DNA of 64,000 bases, taken from positions 21,783,230 to 21,847,229 of the forward strand of contig NC_088677.1 in assembly GCF_950023065.1 (NCBI RefSeq), given 5' to 3'. The position numbers and the translations under genes were made by a program. Position 1 is the stretch's first letter. The number at the start of each line of letters is the position of its first letter. The notes beneath the pieces are model-generated. The model was not told the DNA's origin. It saw only the letters and a program-made list of their open reading frames with translations, and ran no database searches. This document shows positions 37,901-49,240 of this stretch, piece after piece. This stretch comes from Planococcus citri (lineage: Eukaryota > Arthropoda > Insecta > Hemiptera > Pseudococcidae).

Positions 37901-40535
37901 TCGACCTCAATTTTTGTAAAAAAAAAAGCATACTCGCTTTAGAGGAGGAAATAGAGAGTGAAAAATTTTCGAGAGACCATTTTTTTTGCCCCGAGCCCAC
38001 ATTGGCTCTCAACGCCACCCTTTTTGCACCCCGAATTTGAGAGCTGGGGGACACTTTTCGTAATTTTTGTTTTCAAAATAATTTTAAAAATTCAATCTAT
38101 TTTCTTTATAACCCTGTAAATAGATTTTGTGCTAAATTCAGTCAGTCTCGACTTCTCGAGATATGGAGCCGGAGCCATCAGTTTAACAGTTTTGCAAAAA
38201 AATACCAACATGAAAAATTACGATTTGATGTTTGCAGAAATCTGGCAGAGAACTGATCTGAAATGAGGTTTTGAAAAGACTTGGTAAAAATTTTGTATTT
38301 CTACTTCACCTCAATTCAATTTACAGACTTGAAAAGAAAAAAAAAAACTAAATTAGTAAGTATGTAAATTGTACAAAAATAAGTAGGTAAAGTAAAAAAT
38401 ATTTGCTAATTTTTGATCAATGCATGAAAAATGTCATTTTTTTACAATCTTTTTTCAAGTTCTGGAACTTAAAAATAGGTTTTGGAGAGTAAAAATTAAA
38501 GTGCTGTTGCTTTCAGCCACTAAGTATTTCCAGAAAATTTCTCCTTCACAACTAAGTATGGTCAGAAAACAAGGAACAAAAATGATGCAAAAATAAATTT
38601 TTCATCAAAATCTGACAAAGGAAATAGAGGAGAAATTTGCCAAAAACTGCAGGCTTATCGAATGAAATTTTTTTCAAAACAATTATTTTTTAAGGATATT
38701 CATACCCCTCCTCCCCTCTCCGTGGTCTATACCCCTCGTTTCGGTTGACATTTTGAATTTTAAAAATCAATGGTGAGATGGAGGGGGAAGGGTTAAATTA
38801 ATAAAATAATCTTTTGAAAATAATTGGGATAATTTTTAAACCGAACAAAGCTAGTTCAATACAGAATTGAAAAATACCTCACCCGTCAAAATTTTAGGTA
38901 CTGAATTGCATTATTCGATTTTTTGTGAATTTTTTATAAGTCAAAAATGGAAGAAAAAAATCAAAATTTCATCAAATTGGCCCAGGAATTCGATTGAAAC
39001 CGGGTTTGAAAATTGAAATTTCTACAAATTCTTACCCAATGAAGTTGGAAAGCTGAAAGTCAATTGGATTTAATTTCTATAAATGAGTGCTGAGGAGGGG
39101 GGAAGGAGAGGGAATCGGGTGAAGAGTGCCTCACTGTCTCAGCCCCTCCTGCCAGCAGAAAAAGTTTTGCAAAAAATTGGGAATTTTCAAGAAAAGTTGG
39201 ATGGGTTGAGGTAGTTGGAAAAATCAAAGAATTATCAAAAAAACAATTATTTTTTATGTTTTGAATTTTAAATTTTCGAAATCTTTCGCCTTTGCTAGAA
39301 TCACAAGAATTATATATTCGTTTTTTTGTCGGTTTTCTGACCGAAGTTGGAGCATGGAAAAATTTACTTCCCCAACCAAAAATAATCTTCTACTCCAGAG
39401 GAATTGTGAATTTTCGAAAGACTTTGCCCTCATCAATTTTTCTCAGTGTTCAATTTTGCGGCGCAAATTTAAAAAAATTTCCTTAAATGGAAAAATTAAC
39501 TCGGGAAATTCCAGAAAAAATTCAAATTTTTTGCATAAAAGCATCGGTTTTGAAAATCTAAAATTATTCAACATTTTTGTTTTCGACTCCCCCTTCCAAA
39601 CTTTGTTCAAGCCACTTCTGGACAATCAGTGTTGAAAATAAATTGTAGGGAGAGGGGGAAATGTGGGGTAAAAAAAAGGAAAAGAAAATCAAATTTAAAA
39701 AGTTGAGAAAATTTCTGCCCCCCCCCCGGACATTCTGCTTCGTTACACCTCAGAAGATTTCAAGCCGTTCTGATGAAGTCTTCAGCAACTTTTTTTGGGA
39801 ATTATAGTTTTTTCAACTACCCCATCCAGACTTTATTCGAATCACTTTGGAAAAATTTCGGAGGTGATTTCAGCTTTCAACTTGATTGGATAGATACCTA
39901 CAATTTTGTAGAAATTGCAACTTTCAAAAATCTTCTGGAGGCTCCAAAGCTGCTCAAAACGATATGAAACCGTTTCTATGCATTCGATCGTAAAATTCTG
40001 ATTTCTTCACATTTTTTGGTCCACTTGATTTTTAAAAATTCGCCGAATATCGAGAAATGCATATTTTCAATTTGTGGCTGGAGATACCTATATTTTTGCA
40101 TGTTGTTTCAATCTAGCTTTGGCCGGTTCAAAAATTATTTCTGCTGCTAGGGATATCTCCCTTGTGCCATACTTGAACCAATTTCTGAATTGGAAAATAA
40201 TGGCGAACTGAAATTTTGTACAGCAGAGATTTTAGAACGTGTTTTTTCCATGAAAAATCCATCTTTCGTTCAAACCAAAGCAGGAAATCTCAATCAAATA
40301 ATGTCAAATGAATCCTTTGTCACCACTTAGAGATCATGAAACAATGCAACCTGATCGTTCAACTCCACTACATCTACCTACAAGTATCACATTTATCACC
40401 ACAAATCAGGAAAAGAAAGGACACAGCAGCTGCCATCAAATATACCAAGGTACTCGTAATTGCCAAAACTAGGCTAAGCAAACCATACCGTACAGATAAA
40501 ATTTCAACTCGTGAACAAAACGTGATAATCGTTCG
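34961..40535. other. 5.6 kb with no recognised gene
   Basis: AT-rich, with scattered purine blocks (GGGAGGGGGAGGGGG near 37830) and a C-run at about 39718. Around 39905-40175 there are weak echoes of the foldback family (TCTTCTGGAGGCTCCA; GGGATATCTCCCTTGT). Short ORFs such as 36508-36741 and 39261-39635 (plus) show no family resemblance and no splice support. Confidence 0.4.
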
Positions 40536-40541
40536 TTTATT
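40536..40541 (-). terminator. Probable polyadenylation signal of the ZDHHC gene (AATAAA)
   Basis: TTTATT on the plus strand gives AATAAA on the minus strand, about 240 bp after the stop codon at 40777. Confidence 0.45.
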
Positions 40542-40776
40542 TCATCGAAACGTAAATTATTCGCAAGTGTTTCACATCTGCAGTCGGTTGACGAAATCGT
40601 CAAAATAATAAATTACATACGATACACGCAGTAACAAACTGCATATAAACGTATGTATTCGCTTTCGTAGTACGTAATTATTAAATGGCGGGTATATTTG
40701 TGTACATTAACTCACCTCGACTTACTATTGGACCAGCTCCGGATGAATGTTTCAAGGCTATGGGATTGATAGATGG

Positions 40777-42540
40777 TTAATTCAAGGTTAAAGGCGAAAC
40801 CCACAAAGGTTTACGAGTAGCTCGATCTTTCAAATGAGGCGTGGACGGATTGGATAAGCCGGATTCGTGAATAGGCGACAGGTTCGGACTTTTGGTAGGT
40901 TTAAGCGAAGGGTTACTCTTACGACGGATTTGTTTTCTGACCGGATTCATCGGTCTTCTGAGCACGTTGCTTTGTGGACGTTGAGCGTAGGCCAATATTT
41001 CGTTAAGCTCTTTCAACGATACGCTTTGGATTTGCCTTCTGGACGGAGGTGGAAGCGCTGGTAACGAGTTGAGTGAATTCGAACGTCTCGGAATCACGTA
41101 TATTTTATTCTTGGTTCTGATCGATGAGCCATCGTGATTGATTCGATCAGGCTGCGGTTTAACCTGATTCCTGCGATAGACGCCGTTTTCTCGAGCCAAC
41201 TCGGTAGATGTTGTAGCTGAATTGCTACGACAACAGAGTCGCAAAACGGAGCGTCGACGTTGTTTTCTGGACGATGCTTTGACGAGGGAGCTTCGCGATT
41301 GAGCGAAGATCTTTTTTTCTCTGCAGTACTTGCAGATTGGTTCGTTCTCTTTGAGGCGTTCGCGTTTATACAAGGTTTCGATGGTATCGACAGCGTTGTA
41401 ATCGACCGGTGTTCGAACCGTGTTCAGACTTTGGTCAGAATTGGCGTTACTTAGATGGGTTTTCGAAGTAGCCGGTCCGTCGACGTTAACCGATATCGTT
41501 CTTTTTTTGGTGCAACAACGCCAGACGTCGACGACGCACCGAGATCCTCGATCGTTCGGCAGTAGGTTCAGTTCGGAGGCGTTTTGGGTTCTTGAGCAAT
41601 ACGTGCGGTCGTCCGGAGACGGCGAATTCTTGAACACAGGCGGAATGGAAGACGTAGAATGGGCTCCGTTCAGAGACCTGTTCGTCAACGACAGATTACT
41701 CGTGCTGACCGGATTACACGTACGGTGATTACGTATATACTCGAACGTGGTAATCCCTTGCACAGATATGTACACGTGGAAGGCGAACAAATGCAGCAGG
41801 AAGCTGGCAGCGACCAAAGCCAAAGCAGCGCTGCACGTCACCACTACGACGAAATAATTCTTACGCAATGGTAACTCCACGCTGACGTAACCATTAGCGG
41901 CGTGGAAAGTTTCGCGAAATATCACCGTACCGAAGATCCCATCGAGCCAGACCGGATCGGCGAAATACAACCCCAATTCGCAGCAACTGACCACGAACAC
42001 GGCCAAAGATCCGAGCACTGCTGAGACCACGCAGACCACAAAAGCCACATAGTTCCGAGCACCTACACACTGATTGAGCCATTTGCAATGGTGATCGAAT
42101 CTTTCGACGCATTTGTTACATAATCTGCAATGCTTCGATCTCGGACTGGAGGTTTTAATGTTACACCAATGACATCGGCCATTTTCGATCATATGAGCAT
42201 GTTTGGCTCGGTCAAACTCCGGACGACTTCTTACGCCAGCTTTCTCCTTCAATCGTAACTCGTAATCGGCCGGATCGATCAGCAAAGCTACCAGATGCGA
42301 GACGATATGCAGAAAGAACAAACTACCAATCACGAAGAGCGTAGGTAGCTGCAGCTTTGGCCCAAGTGCTGGAATCAGCACCAGGAACGTGACACCGATG
42401 AAGTAAGCCAAAGCTACCCATCCGGCTATTTGATAAGGATGCAGAGGGAATTGTAAGCCGTGCCTTCGACGCCAATTCTGATAATCTGGCCGCAACTCGA
42501 TGCGATTCTGAGACGAACAATACTTCTCCGAGAACATCAT
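40777..42540 (-). CDS. ZDHHC1: DHHC palmitoyltransferase, ZDHHC1/11-like
   Basis: Membrane protein S-acyltransferase, 587 residues from ATG 42540. Predicted helices at about 37-62, 68-90, 165-190 and 228-257. A DPADYELR segment (the family's DPAD motif) follows TM2. The Cys-rich domain (about 115-165) reads GRCHWCNIKTSSPRSKHC, then CNKCVERFDHHCKWLNQCVG, with the catalytic DHHC at about 149-152; TTFEYI (about 264) matches the TTxE motif after TM4. The long tail (280-587) is basic and Ser/Pro-rich, probably disordered, and ends KPLWVSPLTLN. The whole CDS is one exon and visibly richer in G+C than its surroundings, unlike the many-exon genes here. A CTTGCAG just before the ATG could be a 5' UTR acceptor. 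ZDHHC1 versus ZDHHC11 cannot be decided. Confidence 0.92.
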   Translation of the reverse strand: MMFSEKYCSSQNRIELRPDYQNWRRRHGLQFPLHPYQIAGWVALAYFIGVTFLVLIPALGPKLQLPTLFVIGSLFFLHIVSHLVALLIDPADYELRLKEKAGVRSRPEFDRAKHAHMIENGRCHWCNIKTSSPRSKHCRLCNKCVERFDHHCKWLNQCVGARNYVAFVVCVVSAVLGSLAVFVVSCCELGLYFADPVWLDGIFGTVIFRETFHAANGYVSVELPLRKNYFVVVVTCSAALALVAASFLLHLFAFHVYISVQGITTFEYIRNHRTCNPVSTSNLSLTNRSLNGAHSTSSIPPVFKNSPSPDDRTYCSRTQNASELNLLPNDRGSRCVVDVWRCCTKKRTISVNVDGPATSKTHLSNANSDQSLNTVRTPVDYNAVDTIETLYKRERLKENEPICKYCREKKIFAQSRSSLVKASSRKQRRRSVLRLCCRSNSATTSTELARENGVYRRNQVKPQPDRINHDGSSIRTKNKIYVIPRRSNSLNSLPALPPPSRRQIQSVSLKELNEILAYAQRPQSNVLRRPMNPVRKQIRRKSNPSLKPTKSPNLSPIHESGLSNPSTPHLKDRATRKPLWVSPLTLN

Positions 42541-42583
42541 CTGCAAGGTATTGGCTGCTTCGAACAGTATTTTTTTCTAGCAT
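42323..42583 (-). other. Overlapping upstream ORF of the ZDHHC gene
   Basis: If the leader is unspliced, an ATG at 42583 opens an 86-codon frame, offset from the main CDS, that overlaps its first 218 bases. Translation of it would reduce or re-time palmitoyltransferase synthesis. If CTTGCAG at 42541 is a real acceptor, this ATG is intronic and the ORF is irrelevant. Confidence 0.25.
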
Positions 42584-42827
42584 TTCTAATCGCTATTTGT
42601 AGGCAATATCCAGTATCACGTGTCACTCGTAAGCACATCCTGTGCGAGTACAATTAATCCTGAGGAAGCTGTAAAACAAAAATCACCACCATTGTCGCGA
42701 TTTCGAAAAGAGGTAAATTCCTTGCTCCCTTTTTTATCGCATACTTCAAAGTACAAAAGGCTGGTTAAAGATAACGTGTTGTTTTAACCAGTGTCTGACT
42801 GGTTCTCAACGTCATCATCGTATTACC

Positions 42828-42834
42828 TTATATA
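42828..42834 (-). promoter_or_regulatory. Candidate TATA box for the ZDHHC gene
   Basis: TATATAA on the minus strand, about 290 bp upstream of the start codon. Some 25-30 bp downstream (42786-42804) lies a perfect 7-bp inverted repeat AACCAGT...ACTGGTT containing CAGTC, which could serve as an initiator. Position and motif only; no transcript data. Confidence 0.35.
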
Positions 42835-42840
42835 AGAGTC

Positions 42841-44849
42841 GTCGAAAATCGAGGGCTTATTTTTTTTATTCCTTTAAAAAAAACGAAATGAAGGGAAACT
42901 GAAATTAAAAGGTACTACTTCTCATAAACGGTACAATCGAGTACACTTTTGGGTGTTTTTTTTTCTACATGTGCAGTGGAACCCTTCGTTATAGAAACCC
43001 TCAAGTTTTCATAATGTTTCCGCAGTTGTCAGCCCTCTCATATGATGATTCTTTTATCGAGTTTTTTTTCCTTTATGGTTCATTTTCGGTGAAATATGAA
43101 GAAGAAAAAAGAGAAAAAATTGTGTTTTTATGAAATATGATAAAAACAGAGCCGAGCTTTACGATACGTAGGGGTTTTTTGGGGGCAAAAGAAACTCGGG
43201 ATTTATTTTTATACGTTGATAGATGTTTAACTTTTCCTCATACTATGTAAAAAAGTTCCAAGATGTGTTCTGAATTCGAGCTTAATAATAAAATATTTGA
43301 ACAGGGTGTACTTCACGAAATTCCTGTCATTTTGTTTTCAAATCAAAATAGACAGTAATTTAAAAAATCTTTACGGAATAGATTTCCAAAGACATCGATT
43401 CAAATTCAACTTTTTACGACCAGAAGAAAAAGTTTTCACGAAAAAACAACTCTCATCTGAAATATTAAAACAAACAGGAGACGGCTAAAGGCAAGTAAAT
43501 AAAAAAGGAAAGGTGAAATGCCATAAAATTCTTCTCATCGTTAAATTCCATCTGATCAAAAATGTAAAAGGTCTCGGTGAAAACTGAGTCGATGACATGA
43601 TAGGGGAAAGATATGGCAACAGGAAAGTAAGTACATATTTTATTATAATATCTTCTTTCGTTGAATCTTCAATGGTAAGAATTTACTATAATCGTAATTT
43701 TAGTTTTCCTCCCTAGCTTTAGTTTGGACATGAAGAGGGGTTTTTGTTCAGGTAAGTAGGCCAAAATTCTCTTTTTAGCATCGTTAAATTTCGCACTTGA
43801 ATATTTTATCGAAAAAACTGGCATTTTTCAAAGTATTCTAACGTAAGATTTTTCAACGAAAAAGGTTGCGATTATTTTTTCACAGGAGCAATACAGCCAG
43901 CATTTTTTTCCTATAACTTGGACATTACTTTCCTTTTTTCTAAGCTGAGAGGAGACGTTCTCAACATACAAATTTAAGCCAGTACATCTATTGAAATGAG
44001 AAATGATGATTAAAAAAAACTTGAAAATTGGCAACAAAAAAAAAGGCGCGAAAAATCACATTTTTGTAGCATCGAGAGAGAAAGGAGGGTCGGAGAGACG
44101 GAAGAGGAGGGAGTGAAAACTTGAAACTACATATTAAAAGGGATCTTTGGGGTGCCCATCGAATATGCATGTCAAATTTCAACTTCCCATATGAATTTGT
44201 AAGGACAGGAGAAGGGTGGAGAGTACATTTATAGAGTACCTTACCTATCAAGAAGTACACGTCAAATGTCAGTTTTGGAGGAGTTAGGCCGTTAAGAATG
44301 AAGAGAAAATTCACTTTTTTGCAATTGAAAATAAATGTAAAGGGGTTGGAAACTTGAACCCCTTTTTAAAAAATCCACCTTAGGTTCTTTCTGAATGTAT
44401 GTACATTCCAACTCTGAACTTTCTAGATCAATTTAGAAAGGCTAGGGGAAAGAAACAATGAAAGAAAATCTGCATAAATGGCGCGAAAATGATTTTTTTG
44501 CAGCTAGAAAGTGATAGGAAGGTGTGGAAGATGTTCAAAAGTTGAAAGCCCTAAAAAAGTACATTCAAGGCACCTTTTGAATACCCGTGCCAAATTCAAG
44601 CCGTCTACATTTATGTAAATTTAGAAAGGGTGGGGATGTGAATAAGATTTTTTCAGGGTCAAGAAACATATAAACTAAGTAGGTATTGATTTTTTTCTGA
44701 TTTAATTCTAAAACCGAAATGATTTTTGTATTGTTTCAGTTCAGGTTTTGAAGTAAAATGAATTTAGCTAAAATCAGAATCAGAATAGGTGAAAAGTTTG
44801 GTTTTAAAATTGAACCAAAAACCAGAATTGCAACGGGCATGGACGCTTG
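42841..44849. other. Intergenic, no gene recognised
   Basis: Beyond the ZDHHC promoter there is only AT-rich DNA. Between about 44100 and 44660 a loose repeat occurs (GTCAAATTTCAACTTCCCAT, CCAAATTCAAGCCGTCTACA, GAAAGGCTAGGGGAAAG-like blocks at 150-250 bp spacing). Confidence 0.4.
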
Positions 44850-46200
44850 TTGAAGCTAAAATCGACATCTCATTAACAATTAACAAACCACTTTGAAATC
44901 CACAACATTGACAACACAACATTCTCAAGAATCTATGTTGAAAGTATCATCACAAAATACAAAAACTTCACAAAAATTTTCACTGATGGGTCGAAAACAC
45001 ATAATGGAACTGGTTATGCCAGTATAATCCATAATTGTCAATACTCTGGAACACTCAACCCAATCTGTTCTTCATATACTGCTGAACTATTTGGAATCAA
45101 ACATGCATTATCACTAATCTTCAACATTCATCAATTGTATTTCCTGATCCATTTCGACTCTCTTAGTTCTCAACAGACAATCAACAACATGGAAAACGAA
45201 AACAACAATCTACTCGTTGACCAAATTCATTATCTACTACAGAGTATATTAACATCTCAACAAAAAACTGGCACATTTCTCTGGATCCCCAGCCATAAAG
45301 GACTAACTTCCAATGAGCAGGCTGATGAACTGGCAAAACAAGCAACAGAAATGTTGGTTCACCAATGAAATAATACCACATTATTATGATCTCCAAAACT
45401 GCTGGAAGAATGCAATCTTGCAACACTGGAAAGTTGAATGGAATCAAACAAACAACCATCTAGCATCATTCAAAAAAGACACAAAACGCCTTAAAACTGT
45501 TCGTATACCAGAATCCAAAGAAATCAAAATCAGCAATGTAGGTACTAGAGCTGAAAATGGTACTCGCTGACAGTGGGTAACTACTGTACCCATATTGTAA
45601 ATTCTCGCTTCTCGCTAGTAGCGGGTAGCGAGTTGAAAAAATGTTGCACCAGTTCACAATATAACTAGTTGCACATTGAATGCGTAGCCGGTGTACCGGC
45701 ATGACATCATCATTGTCATCAATCATGTCAAATGTCAATCACACATACAAACGACAGGTGTCAAAATGTAACTCCTCCCACTTACACATGATCAAATTTT
45801 GGGGTGCGTGCGCAGACAAAGTGTGAAAACATTCGGGTTGTACTTGCTATACGCTACTATCTATATCCGAATCAACCCAATACAACCATTAGCAGGTTTA
45901 GCCGGTATTTTAACCAGATACTGGTTAGCAGGTAGCGTAACCGTTTTCAGCTCTAGTAGTTACCAATTAGAAGAGTGTTTATCAGACATACTAGGATGAC
46001 ACATGAGCACATTCTAAAGAAGACACAAAGACCTCAGACAAGTCCCTTTTGTGGCGATAATGGATTTGACGTCAAACACATCATTCAACACTGTACCAAC
46101 TTCAACAGTGAAAGAAGGAAATATAAAACAAATCTTCTTTCTCTAAAAAATCTTTCAAATCCGGCACATTATCTTTTAGACCCAAAATAATTGTATAAAT
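44850..46200 (+). pseudogene. Decayed LINE 3' part (RNase H plus C-terminal zinc motif)
   Basis: The RNase H frame is recognisable: FTDGSKTHNGTGYAS (about 44980-45020), SSYTAELFGIKHALSL, HFDSLSSQQTI and FLWIPSHKGLTSNEQADELA (about 45275-45340). After a 410-bp insertion the frame resumes with TRMTHEHILKKTQRP, CGDNGFDVKHIIQHCTNF and a stop near 46190. The order matches the 3' half of the ORF2 at 24833-27097, but the sequence is much diverged and broken, so it is an older member of the same group. Confidence 0.8.
45546..45955. mobile_element. 410-bp hAT-type MITE with 8-bp target duplication
   Basis: Ends TAGAGCTGAAAATGG and, inverted, TAGAGCTGAAAACGG. Flanking octamers GTAGGTAC (45538-45545) and GTAGTTAC (45956-45963) agree at 7 of 8 positions, the duplication length of hAT elements. 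It splits the LINE relic 44850-46200, so it is younger than that insertion. The interior has no ORF of note but has a TTCTCGCTTCTCGCTAGTAG-type cluster. Confidence 0.85.
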
Positions 46201-47445
46201 TTATAGTGTAAATTATTATGATTGTATTCATGAACTCACAAAATAACCCAATTCAAATAAACAAAAACAAACAAAAGCAGGAATATATCGTACATCGGTT
46301 TCAAAACATTTTCAAAACAAAACCAATACTCAAATTGATTTCATTTCAAAACTAAATTAAAACTGGACCTAGAATGAGTTTTTGGTTTCAAAACCAAATC
46401 AAAAATAGGACTGGAACAGGTTTTTAGTATCAAAACCAGAAATTACTTGGTTTCTGATCAGTTCTAGAAGGGATCCAAAACAGTAACAATTTCAGTTTTG
46501 GTTCAAGAACAACCAAACCAAAACACAAAGTATTTCAAAACCAAACAAAAATCAGAACCAGAACATGTCACAGTTTAGATTAATTCTAGAAGGGCTCCAA
46601 AACATAAAAATTTTGGTTTCAGTTTCAAAAAATCCACACAAAACCAAACCAAGCCAAACAAAACCAAGTAAAAACCAGAACTTAAACTCATTCTTGAACC
46701 AAAAACCAAAACCAAACTCAAATAAACACACAAATTTGTTTCAAAACTAAACTAAAACCAGAACTGGAACACTGGAATATGTTTTTCAAATTTTGATTCC
46801 AAAACCAGAACAAGTCTAGGGTCTGATTAGTTCTAAAAATGCTCCAAAACAGAAACAATTTTTGGATGTTTTAAACAAACCAAACCAAATCAAACCAAAA
46901 TCAAAACTAAAACAAGAACACATTTTTGGTCGCAAAGCAAAACCAAAAGAAAACCAAAAACACTACACAAATTATTTATTTCAAAACCAAACCAAAACCA
47001 GAACTGGATCATATTCTTTGATTCCAAAACCAAATCAAAAAGTACATAGTTGGTTTCAAAACTGGAACAGGTTTTTAATTCCAAAACCAGAACACGTCCC
47101 TGGTCTGATTTGTTCGAAAAATGTTTCAAAACAGAAACAATTTTTGGTTCTAATTTCAAGCAAACCAAAACCAATACATAGATTGGTTCAATAATTTAGA
47201 ACTAAACCAAAACAAAACTGGAAACAATACACAAATTATTTATTTCAAAACCGAACCGAAACCAGAACTGAAACATGATTTTGGTTCCAAAACCAAATCA
47301 AAACCAGAACCAATAAGTTGATACTTTAATTTTAAAACTGGAACAGGTTTTTGGTTCAAAAACCAGAACAAGTCTTGAGACTGAGTAGTTCTAAAAAGGT
47401 TCCGAAACAGAAACGAAATGGATCTGATTTCAAACAGTCAATCTA

Positions 47446-47727
47446 AACCAAACCAAACCAAACCAAACCAAACCAAACCAAACCAAACCAAACCAAACCA
47501 AACCAAACCAAACCAAACCAAACCAAACCAAACCAAACCAAACCAAACCAAACCAAACCAAACTAAACTAAACTAAACTAAACCAAACCAAACCAAACCA
47601 AACCAAACCAAACCAAACCAAACCAAACCAAACCAAACCAAACTAAACCAAACCAAACCAAACCAAACCAAACCAAACCAAACCAAACCAAACCAAACCA
47701 AACCAAACCAAACCAAACCAAACCAAA
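47446..47727. repeat. (AAACC)n pentanucleotide microsatellite, about 280 bp
   Basis: About 56 near-perfect AAACC units with short AAACT runs at about 47563-47582 and 47641. Because the unit is 5 bp, the minus strand encodes the same pentapeptide cycle (GLVWF) in every frame. Shorter arrays of the same unit occur at 48602-48662, 48835-48863 and 49000-49030. Confidence 0.95.
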
Positions 47728-48331
47728 ACTCAAACCAAAACTCAAACCCAAACCCAAACCAAAACCAAAACCAAAACATAGAGGTTTCAAAACTAAACAA
47801 AAACTAGAATAAAACAGGGGTTGAAACTGTTAAAAACCCCAAAACCCAAAACCAAAAATGAAGGAAAAACCAAATATAAATCTGTTTTGTGCAAAACTCA
47901 AAACCAAAAATAAAAAATATTTGATCAAAACTACTTGACCAAAAACCAAAAATAAAAAATATTTGATCACAACCACTTAACCAAAAACCAAATATAAAAA
48001 ATTTAAAAATTAAGAAATGTCAAAATATGTGTAATGTTTTGACATTTTATGCATTAATTGACTAGTAGAAATGAATACAATAATTAATAATACTAATACT
48101 ACCTAGAATTAGGCGGCATAATGCAATAATTGGCAGGAAAAAAAACCTGAAAACTGAAACCAAAAACCCAATACCAAATAAAAGTAGCAAAAAACTGTAA
48201 CCGAAAACCGAAAACCAAATAAAAGTAGCAAACAACTGAAACCAAAAAACAAAAACCCAATTATCAAAAGGTGAAAATTGAAACCAAACCAAAAACCAAA
48301 AATCAATTTTCAATCAGTTTCAACCCCTGGA

Positions 48332-49030
48332 ATAAAAACACATTTTTGGTAGCAAAACTAAAACATAACTTGAAACATTACAAAATTGATTTCTTCAAAA
48401 CCGAATCAAAACTAGAACTAGGTAGAACACATTTTTGGTTCCAAAACCAAATCAAGCCTTGAACCAATAAGTAAGCAGTTTGGTTTTAAAACTGATATGG
48501 GTTTCTGGTTCCAAAAGCCAAAACTAGAACAAGTCTTGGGTCTGATTAGTTCCAAAAAGATTCCAAAACAAACGATTCTGGTTCTCATTTCAATTTTCAA
48601 ACAAACCAAAACAAACCAAACCAAACCAAACCAAACCAAACCAAACCAAACCAAACCAAACCAAAACCAAAACCAAAACATAGAGGTTTCAAAACTAAAC
48701 AAAAACTAGAATAAAAACACATTTTTGGTAGCAAAACTAAAACAAAACTTGAAACATTACACAAATTGATTTCTTCAAAACCAAATCAAAACTAGAACTA
48801 GGTAGAATACATTTTTGGTTCCAAAACCAAATCAAACCAAACCAAACCAAACCAAACCAAACCCAGAACCAATAAGTAAGAAGTTTGGTTTTAAAACTGA
48901 AATGGGTTTCTGGTTCCAAAAGCCAAAACTTGAACAAGTCTTGGGTCTGATTAGTTCCAAAAAGGTTCCAAAACAAACGATTTTGGTTCTCATTTCAAAC
49001 AAACCAAACCAAACCAAACCAAACCAAACC
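48332..49030. repeat. 379-bp tandem duplication inside the AAAACC satellite
   Basis: ATAAAAACACATTTTTGGTA begins at 48332 and again at 48711; the following 300 or so bases match closely, including TTCTTCAAAACCgAATCAAA and GTTCCAAAAGCCAAAACT. The segment AAAACATAGAGGTTTCAAAA also occurs earlier, at about 47774, so the block has duplicated more than once. Confidence 0.75.
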
Positions 49031-49240
49031 ACAAATTGATTTCAAAACCAAATGAAAACCAGAACTAGAACACATTTTTAGTTTCAAAACCAAATCAAAA
49101 CTAGAACCAATACTGGACAAAAGCGATCTCGACTCGACTTTGATTCCAATCGCAATCAAAACCAAACCAAATCATTTGTGGTTCCAAAACTAAATAAAAG
49201 CCAGAACTAGAACCATTTTGGTTGGATTTTATTCCTGTTT

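Larger units (their letters stand above)
46250..49240. repeat. 3-kb AAAACC-rich degenerate satellite
   Basis: The plus strand is built of CCAAAACCAGAAC, TTTTTGGTTCCAAAACC and AACCAAAC words; the minus strand is correspondingly G/T-rich. Within it are a pure (AAACC)n core and larger tandem duplications. The 60-100-codon ORFs here, such as F/W/G/L-rich ones on the minus strand, arise from the repeat. Confidence 0.8.

Noticed and set aside
40712..40782. Short plus-strand frame ending PDECFKAMGLIDG just past the ZDHHC stop
   Set aside because: No splice acceptor precedes it, and the same bases read on the minus strand as the ZDHHC 3' UTR with a possible donor (GAGGTGAGT). Too short to support either way.
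41260..41874. Plus-strand ORFs inside the ZDHHC gene
   Set aside because: They are antisense to a clear DHHC protein, whose GC-rich codons keep the other frames open.
47446..47727. Interstitial telomeric repeat
   Set aside because: The unit is GGTTT; the usual arthropod telomere unit is TTAGG, and no such run was found.
47573..47800. Tryptophan/glycine-rich ORF on the minus strand
   Set aside because: It is a pentapeptide cycle produced by the (AAACC)n microsatellite, open in every frame.
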